NCBI RefSeq assembly: GCF_001612985.1
Contig: NZ_BDBM01000014.1
Span: forward strand, 1 to 64,000
Reading direction: 5' to 3'
DNA length: 64,000 nt
From: Nocardia gamkensis NBRC 108242
Lineage (GTDB): Bacteria; Actinomycetota; Actinomycetes; Mycobacteriales; Mycobacteriaceae
Positions within the stretch are counted from its first letter, which is position 1. Each line of letters begins with the position of its first letter. Below, in pieces: positions 58,129 to 64,000 of the stretch. Below the pieces are notes generated by a model that had not been told where the DNA came from, did no database searches, and saw only the letters and a program-made list of their open reading frames with translations. The translations under genes were made by a program, and so were the position numbers.

Positions 58129-59148
58129 TCACCCCGCGAGGATGCGAAGTACCTCGTCGGAGGCGTAGAAGGGCGCGAGGCGTTCACGGATCAATCCGGC
58201 CAGAACGCCTTCCCGCTTCGCGCTCTCGATGACCGCCGGTCCGTACCGCAGGATCTCCGCGGCGATGTCGTCACCGGTGAGACCGAGTTCGGGCAGCATG
58301 GCCGCCAGGGTGTAATCGCCGTACTTGGTGAAGAACACCTCCACGCACTCGTCCAGCAGCAGGCCGAAGTACTCCTTCTCGCGCGTGGTGACGGCGATTT
58401 CGTAGCACAGCAGCACCAGTTCGTTGAGGTCCTTGCGGCTGAGGTATTCGCGCAGACCGCTGACCGGTTCGTCGGCGTGCAGATCCCAGAACTCCATCGC
58501 GGCGGCGTGCACCGGCGCGTCGCGCAGCATCTCGCGGATGGCGTTGTTGGTGCGCTTGAGGGCGAACAGCGCGCCCTTGCCCGCCAGATCGCCGACGAAT
58601 GTACCGTCGGCGGCCTTCTTGGCGCGATTGGCCGCCGACTGGCCCAGCGACATCAGCGAGGAGACGCCCGGGATCTTCTCGGCGCGCTCGCGGTTGGCCT
58701 GCATGAAGTCGTTGATCAGCTTGTCCACGAATTTCGACGCGACGGTGGCCACCAGCGGGCTCTCGGTGAGCCGGTCCAGGATGCGCTCCTGCGCCTGGTG
58801 CATGCCGAGGATCTTCTCCAGCAGCGCCTCGACCGGCTCGCGCTCGACCACCTCGCCGAGGGTGTAGTCGTTGTTGGTTGCGATGTGGTCGTAGATGGAG
58901 TCGGCGAACACACCGACCATGTCGGCGAACACCGGGCTGCCGCCGATCAGCTCGACGATGGTGCGGACGGTCTGCTTGGCCTGCTCGACCTCGACCACGT
59001 CCCGGAAGACGATCGTGTCGGCGACTCCGAGGACGGCCTCGGTGTCGCGCGCGATCACCTCCGCGAAGCGCTCGCCGGTGACCTCGCCGAGCAGGAATTC
59101 CACCTGGGCGTCCAGTAGCCGTTCGGCGATCTCACGCGGCTCGCTCAT
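58129..59148 (-). CDS. Conserved actinobacterial protein of unknown function, mostly helical
   Basis: The 339-residue protein is rich in helix-forming and charged residues, without signal peptide or membrane segment. Blocks that look conserved are VLGVADTIVFRDVVEVEQAKQTVRTIVELIGGSPVF (about 39-75), ASKFVDKLINDFMQANRERAEKIPGVSSLMSLGQSAANRAKKAADG (about 137-182) and REKEYFGLLLDECVEVFFTKYGDYTL. I recognise no named domain. It ends only seven bases from the convergent lipoprotein stop. It lies 39 bp downstream of another unknown gene, so the two may be cotranscribed. Confidence 0.75.
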   Translation of the reverse strand: MSEPREIAERLLDAQVEFLLGEVTGERFAEVIARDTEAVLGVADTIVFRDVVEVEQAKQTVRTIVELIGGSPVFADMVGVFADSIYDHIATNNDYTLGEVVEREPVEALLEKILGMHQAQERILDRLTESPLVATVASKFVDKLINDFMQANRERAEKIPGVSSLMSLGQSAANRAKKAADGTFVGDLAGKGALFALKRTNNAIREMLRDAPVHAAAMEFWDLHADEPVSGLREYLSRKDLNELVLLCYEIAVTTREKEYFGLLLDECVEVFFTKYGDYTLAAMLPELGLTGDDIAAEILRYGPAVIESAKREGVLAGLIRERLAPFYASDEVLRILAG

Positions 59149-59187
59149 CGAATTCCACCCATCTTCATCCGGCGCGCCCGGCCCGGT

Positions 59188-59706
59188 TCACGTCTGGTGC
59201 GGCTCGGCGTCGTTGCCGTGCAACGATTCCCGGATCCGGTCCAGTCGCTCACGCGCGGCCTTCTCGCGTGCCTGCCATTGTTCGTCCGCGCTGCGGCCCG
59301 CTGGAGTCTGCCGGTCGAGTTCGCCCATCCCCTGCGCGGTGCCGAAGCGCTGCTCGACCTTATCGCGAACTGACTCGAAAGTAGGAACACCGGAGACCGA
59401 ATATCCGCCGCTCGGGGCGGTGCCGGGCATACCCGGCGGCGGTACCGGTACCGCCGGTACCGCGGAACCACCGCCTACCTGGCCGGATACCTCCGACCCC
59501 TGCCCGGGGAGCGCGGGGCCGCCGACCGGGGTGGTAGGAGTCACATCCCCGGCGGTACCGGCATCCCCCGTCTCCACCAGCCCCAGCAACGCGGCGTGGA
59601 CCGCCGCGAACCCGGGACGGCCCGCCGTGGCGACCAGCAGGACACCTGCCAGTTCCGCGTCGGACAGCCCGCCCAACCGGCTCGCGATATCGCTGTTGTC
59701 ACTCAT
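59188..59706 (-). CDS. Unknown protein with disordered Pro/Gly-rich centre
   Basis: The 172-residue protein has a short helical N-terminus (SDNSDIASRLGGLSDAELAGVLLVATAG), a low-complexity Gly/Pro/Val/Ser centre (about 48-105) and a charged helical C-terminus (about 108-172; ADEQWQAREKAARERLDRIRESL) likely to form a coiled coil. No family is recognised. It is upstream of, and may be cotranscribed with, the unknown gene at 58129. A 20-bp perfect palindrome lies within the low-complexity coding part. Confidence 0.65.
   Translation of the reverse strand: MSDNSDIASRLGGLSDAELAGVLLVATAGRPGFAAVHAALLGLVETGDAGTAGDVTPTTPVGGPALPGQGSEVSGQVGGGSAVPAVPVPPPGMPGTAPSGGYSVSGVPTFESVRDKVEQRFGTAQGMGELDRQTPAGRSADEQWQAREKAARERLDRIRESLHGNDAEPHQT
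59437..59456. repeat. Perfect 20-bp palindrome within a coding region
   Basis: CGGCGGTACCGGTACCGCCG is its own reverse complement and contains two adjacent GGTACC sites; a third follows at 59456-59461. It lies in codons for the Pro/Val-rich centre of the gene at 59188 and may simply reflect repeated codons. Confidence 0.8.
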
Positions 59707-59745
59707 ACCGCCAGGCTACGCAGCCACGACCGCGCCGCACGTGGT

Positions 59746-60513
59746 TCACGACCGGACGAGTGCGCCCGCCCAGTCGCGAACGAGGTCGTACCAGGCCGAG
59801 CCGCCGACGACGATCAGATCGTTGTGCCCGGCCCCGGGAAACACGACGAGCCGTTTCGGCTCCGGCGCCGCGGCGTAGAGCCGGTGCGCGTGCCGCAGCG
59901 GCAGCAACTCGTCCTGGTCGCCGTGCATGATCAGCACCGGAGCGCGCAACGTGCGGATGCGGCGTTCGTTCGGATAGGCGTTCGGCACCAAGGGCGCGGG
60001 CAGGAACGGATACACCGAACGAGCCGCGTCGCGCAGACCGCTGAAGGTGGACATCAGCATCACCCCCGCCGGCGGATGGTGTTGCGCCAGCTCGAGCACG
60101 ACGCCGCCGCCGAGGGACTTACCCAGGTACAGCACACGATTCGGATCGACACCCGGTTGCGCGAGCAGCGCCCGGTGCGCGGCATGCGCATCCAGGTAGG
60201 TGCCGTGCTCGGTCGGTTTGCCGGTGCTGCGCCCGTACCCGCGGTAATCGAAGGCCAGCACGTCGAACCCGGCCTCGGTGAGCAACGCGTAGATCGGCAC
60301 CCGGTCGCCGAGGTTGCCCGCGTTGCCGTGCGCGAAGAGGATGTGCCCGACCGAGTTCCGGGCGGGCATCCACCACGCGTGCACGATCTCCCCGTCCGAG
60401 GTGGGCAGCGACAGCTCGGCGTACTCCATGCCGAGCAGCGCCGGGGTCTGCAGCACCGTCCGCTCCGGCAGGTAGGTCAGCGCGTTGAGGATCGGACGGG
60501 CCGGGTGCCGCAC
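59746..60513 (-). CDS. Alpha/beta hydrolase (BEM46/ABHD13-like)
   Basis: The 255-residue protein has the oxyanion region ILFAHGNAGNLGDR (about 58-71), DYRGYGRSTGKP, the nucleophile elbow YLGKSLGGGV (about Ser133), the acidic residue in IMHGDQDELLP (about 195-205) and the catalytic histidine in GAGHND (about 227-232). This matches the BEM46/ABHD13 group of serine hydrolases; a peptidase or esterase role is possible. The start is GTG 60513, four bases after the pheT stop, so it is likely the last gene of the pheST transcript. A hydrophobic start suggests membrane association. Confidence 0.85.
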   Translation of the reverse strand: MRHPARPILNALTYLPERTVLQTPALLGMEYAELSLPTSDGEIVHAWWMPARNSVGHILFAHGNAGNLGDRVPIYALLTEAGFDVLAFDYRGYGRSTGKPTEHGTYLDAHAAHRALLAQPGVDPNRVLYLGKSLGGGVVLELAQHHPPAGVMLMSTFSGLRDAARSVYPFLPAPLVPNAYPNERRIRTLRAPVLIMHGDQDELLPLRHAHRLYAAAPEPKRLVVFPGAGHNDLIVVGGSAWYDLVRDWAGALVRS

Positions 60514-60517
60514 CGCG

Positions 60518-63025
60518 TCAGCCTCGCAGCACCGCGCCCACGGCGTCGGCCGCCGCCGCGACAGCCGCGTCGCGCGCCGCACTGGCCTCGTCTTCGGTGA
60601 GGGTCCGGTCGGCGGCCCGGAAACGCAGCGCATAGGTGAGCGACTTGCGTCCCTCGCCCGCCTGAGCGCCTTCGTACACGTCGAACAGCGCGATGTCCTC
60701 CAGCAGCTCCCCGCCGCCGGTGCGCAGCGCGGCCTGTACGGTCGCCGCCGGAATCGTCTTCTCGACGCTCACCGAGACGTCCTGGAGCACCGCGGGGAAC
60801 GGCGACACGGTGGGAACCGGCCGCGCTTCCCGCAGCGGCAACGCGTCGAGGTCGAGTTCGACGGCGCACGTGCGCGGCGGCAGACCCGAACGTTCCAGCA
60901 CGGCGGGGTGCAGTTCACCCGCATAACCGACAACCGTTCCGTCGACGACCAGCTCGGCGCAGCGACCGGGATGCCAGGGCAGCTGGGCCGCCGCCCTGCG
61001 CTCGATGGTCACACCGGCCGCGTCGGCGACGGCGTCGGCCAGTGCGAACGCGTCGGCGGCCTCGACGGCACGACCCGGACCCCACGGCCCGCGCGGCTCG
61101 CGGCGGCCGGTCAGGACGGCGGCCACGTGCACCGGCTGCTCGGGCAGCGAGTCGAGCAGCTCGGCGATCTCGGCGTCGGTGGGGCGCCGGTCCACCGGCA
61201 GCGGGTCGACCGCCCTGATGTTCGCCCCGGGCCGCACGACCTGCGCGATGCCGTAGATCGCCAGATCACGCGCACCCCGCGAGATGTTGCGGACGGCCAC
61301 TTCGAGCAGGCCGGGCAGCAGGGTGGTGGCCAGTTCGGCGCGCTCCACGTCGAGCGGATTGAGCACCCTGGTGGTGGCGCGGCGCGGGTCGTCGGCATCC
61401 AGGCCCCAGGTGTCGAACACCCCGGCGGGCAGGAACACAGGCGGCAGAACCTCCACGGCGCCGGCGAACGCCAGTGCGCGGCTGACGGCTCGGCGGCGGC
61501 GCTGGGTCGGCGTGAGTCCCCGCCCGGCCGGTGCGGCGGGCAGCACGGACGGGATCTGCTCGAGGCCTTCCAGCCGCAGCACCTCTTCCACCAGGTCGGC
61601 GGGCTGGGCCAGGTCGGGCCGCCAGCTGGGCGGGGTCACCACCAGCTGGCCGTGCCCGGCCTCGCTGACGGCGACCTCCACGGTGCAGCCGATCTGGGCC
61701 AAGCGGCGCGCGGAGGTTCCGGTGGGGTAGGTGACGCCCGCGACACGGTCGGCCAGGTCGATGTCCATCCGGATGGGCTCGGGCGCCGGGATCGGGGCCC
61801 GGAAATCCGTCAGCACGGGTTCGACGGTGCCACCGGCGATTTCGGCGAGCAGGGTGGCCGCGCGGTCCAGCGCGGCGACGTTGATCTCCGGATCGACGAC
61901 CCGCTCGTACCGCTTGCCCGCCTCGGACACCAGTTTGTGCCTGCGCGCGGTCCGGTAGACCAGCAACGGGTTCCAGGTGGCCGCCTCGAGCAGGATGTCG
62001 GTGCTCTGCGCGCCGACCTCGGTGCTCGCGCCGCCCATCACGCCCGCCAGCGAGACGACACCCGAATCGTCGGCGATCACCACGTCCTCGGCGTCGAGCG
62101 TGCGCTCCACCTCGTCCAAGGTGCGCAGCGTCTCGCCCTGGTTCGCGGTGCGGACCACCAGGCCGCCCGACACCTTCGCGGCGTCGAAGGCATGCAGCGG
62201 CTGCCCCAGCTCGAGCATCACGTAATTGGTGACATCCACCGCGGGCGAGATCGGGCGCACGCCCGACAGCAGCAGCCTGCGCTGCAACCACCACGGGCTG
62301 ACCGCCTTCGGGTCGATGCCGGTGACCCGGCGGGCCGCGAAGCGGGTGCACCGGGAGTCCGGCTCGACCCGGATCGACCAGGCTTCCTGCTCGTGGTCGG
62401 GCAGGGTACGCACCGCAGGGTCGGCGTATTCGAGATCGAAGCCGCAGGCCAGTTCGCGCGCCAGGCCGCGCACCGAGAAGCAGTAGCCGCGGTCGGGGGT
62501 GATGTTCAGTTCGATGACGGTGTCGTCCAGACCGAGCAGCGCGTTGGCGTCGGTGCCCGGCTCGGCGGTGCCCGGTTCCAGCACCAGGATGCCGGAATGG
62601 TCCTTGCCGATACCGAGTTCGGCGACCGAGCAGATCATTCCGTTGGAGACGTGGCCGTAGGTCTTGCGCGAGGTGATCTCGAACCCACCGGGCAGCACGC
62701 CACCGGGCAGCACCGCGACGACCAGGTCACCGACCTCGAAATTCCGCGCGCCGCAGATGATCTCCTGCAGTTCGGGCTTGCCGATGTCCACCTTGCAGAA
62801 GCGGATCGGCTTCTTGAACTCGGTCAGCTCGGTGATCTCGGCGACCCGGCCGACCACCAGCGGCGGCTCGCCGTCCTCCGGGCCCGCCACCCGATAGAGC
62901 TTGTCGACCTCTTCGACTTCCAGTCCGACCCGGACGAATCCCGCGTCGAGCTCCTCCGGCGTCACCGACCACTCCGGGTTGGTGCGCTGGATGATGTCGG
63001 TCAGCCAGGACTGCGCTACTCGCAC
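60518..63025 (-). CDS. pheT: Phenylalanyl-tRNA synthetase beta subunit
   Basis: This is the large subunit of the heterotetrameric enzyme that charges tRNA-Phe. The 835-residue protein has normal length. Its N-terminal EMAP-like tRNA-binding domain includes [27 protein letters not shown] (about 76-102). B3/4 editing-domain blocks follow, then B5 (about 425-500) and a C-terminal anticodon-binding FDX-ACB domain (about 740-835; [28 protein letters not shown]). It lies 33 bp after pheS, with which it is cotranscribed. Confidence 0.97.
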   Translation of the reverse strand: MRVAQSWLTDIIQRTNPEWSVTPEELDAGFVRVGLEVEEVDKLYRVAGPEDGEPPLVVGRVAEITELTEFKKPIRFCKVDIGKPELQEIICGARNFEVGDLVVAVLPGGVLPGGFEITSRKTYGHVSNGMICSVAELGIGKDHSGILVLEPGTAEPGTDANALLGLDDTVIELNITPDRGYCFSVRGLARELACGFDLEYADPAVRTLPDHEQEAWSIRVEPDSRCTRFAARRVTGIDPKAVSPWWLQRRLLLSGVRPISPAVDVTNYVMLELGQPLHAFDAAKVSGGLVVRTANQGETLRTLDEVERTLDAEDVVIADDSGVVSLAGVMGGASTEVGAQSTDILLEAATWNPLLVYRTARRHKLVSEAGKRYERVVDPEINVAALDRAATLLAEIAGGTVEPVLTDFRAPIPAPEPIRMDIDLADRVAGVTYPTGTSARRLAQIGCTVEVAVSEAGHGQLVVTPPSWRPDLAQPADLVEEVLRLEGLEQIPSVLPAAPAGRGLTPTQRRRRAVSRALAFAGAVEVLPPVFLPAGVFDTWGLDADDPRRATTRVLNPLDVERAELATTLLPGLLEVAVRNISRGARDLAIYGIAQVVRPGANIRAVDPLPVDRRPTDAEIAELLDSLPEQPVHVAAVLTGRREPRGPWGPGRAVEAADAFALADAVADAAGVTIERRAAAQLPWHPGRCAELVVDGTVVGYAGELHPAVLERSGLPPRTCAVELDLDALPLREARPVPTVSPFPAVLQDVSVSVEKTIPAATVQAALRTGGGELLEDIALFDVYEGAQAGEGRKSLTYALRFRAADRTLTEDEASAARDAAVAAAADAVGAVLRG

Positions 63026-63058
63026 TTGACGTTTCGCTCTCTCGATCGAAGGGTGAGG

Positions 63059-64000
<942 letters not shown>

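Overview
The window is high-GC DNA from a mycolic-acid actinobacterium (order Mycobacteriales), most likely Nocardia or a close relative; the genus is an inference. The gene skeleton matches Mycobacterium tuberculosis as I remember it: pheS-pheT, then argC-J-B-D-F-R-G-H, then a bifunctional hydrolase/acyl-CoA synthetase (Rv1683 type), a Trm112-like protein (Rv1684), a TetR/ABC-permease/ABC-ATPase unit (Rv1685c-Rv1687c), mpg (Rv1688) and tyrS (Rv1689). Most of the core reads on the minus strand. At the left edge, minus-strand rRNA-type promoters show that an rRNA operon starts just outside the window, downstream of tyrS, as described for rrnB of fast-growing mycobacteria. Four accessory blocks interrupt this skeleton.

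Region by region: 1-283, rRNA promoters and the tyrS terminator. 284-7661, tyrS, mpg, an LtrA membrane protein, an ECF41-type sigma factor with its FAD oxidoreductase partner, and a multicopper oxidase. 7662-9912, a drug-type ABC exporter with its TetR repressor behind two overlapping operators. 9944-19655, a cell-envelope block: an L,D-transpeptidase, the Trm112-like gene, two tandem copies of a [GtrA flippase + large GT-C-like membrane protein] cassette, a GtrB-like polyprenyl-phosphate glycosyltransferase, a WecE-like sugar aminotransferase and a methyltransferase. 19706-22654, the Rv1683-type fusion.

23454-27893 is a four-gene operon: a Family 2B encapsulin shell protein carrying a cNMP-binding-like domain, a 2-methylisoborneol-type terpene synthase with a long disordered N-terminus that repeats a GP[ST]G[LP]G motif three times, geranyl diphosphate 2-C-methyltransferase, and type 1 isopentenyl diphosphate isomerase. 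It is best read as a protein nanocompartment packaging a terpene cyclase, with the enzymes that make its substrate. 28181-31740 holds a small unknown protein, threonine ammonia-lyase, an SMR exporter and a cytochrome P450 that lacks the ExxR motif.

31804-40958 is the complete arginine pathway from N-acetylglutamate onward, in overlapping genes, with matching ARG-box promoters before argC and argG. 41095-60513 is accessory and metabolic: an ArsR regulator divergent from a PEP-mutase-like enzyme; an ECF42 sigma factor with its YCII/DGPF partner and a DHFR-like protein; a degenerate SDR divergent from a LysR regulator; two WYL regulators; an epoxide hydrolase; an FAD monooxygenase behind a BlaI/TetR-like operator; a D-serine-dehydratase-like enzyme; PEP carboxylase; a lone conservon-type GTPase; a DUF3558 lipoprotein; two unknown proteins; and an alpha/beta hydrolase. 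60518-64000 is pheT and pheS, the latter cut by the window edge. No tRNA gene, insertion sequence, CRISPR array or prophage was seen.
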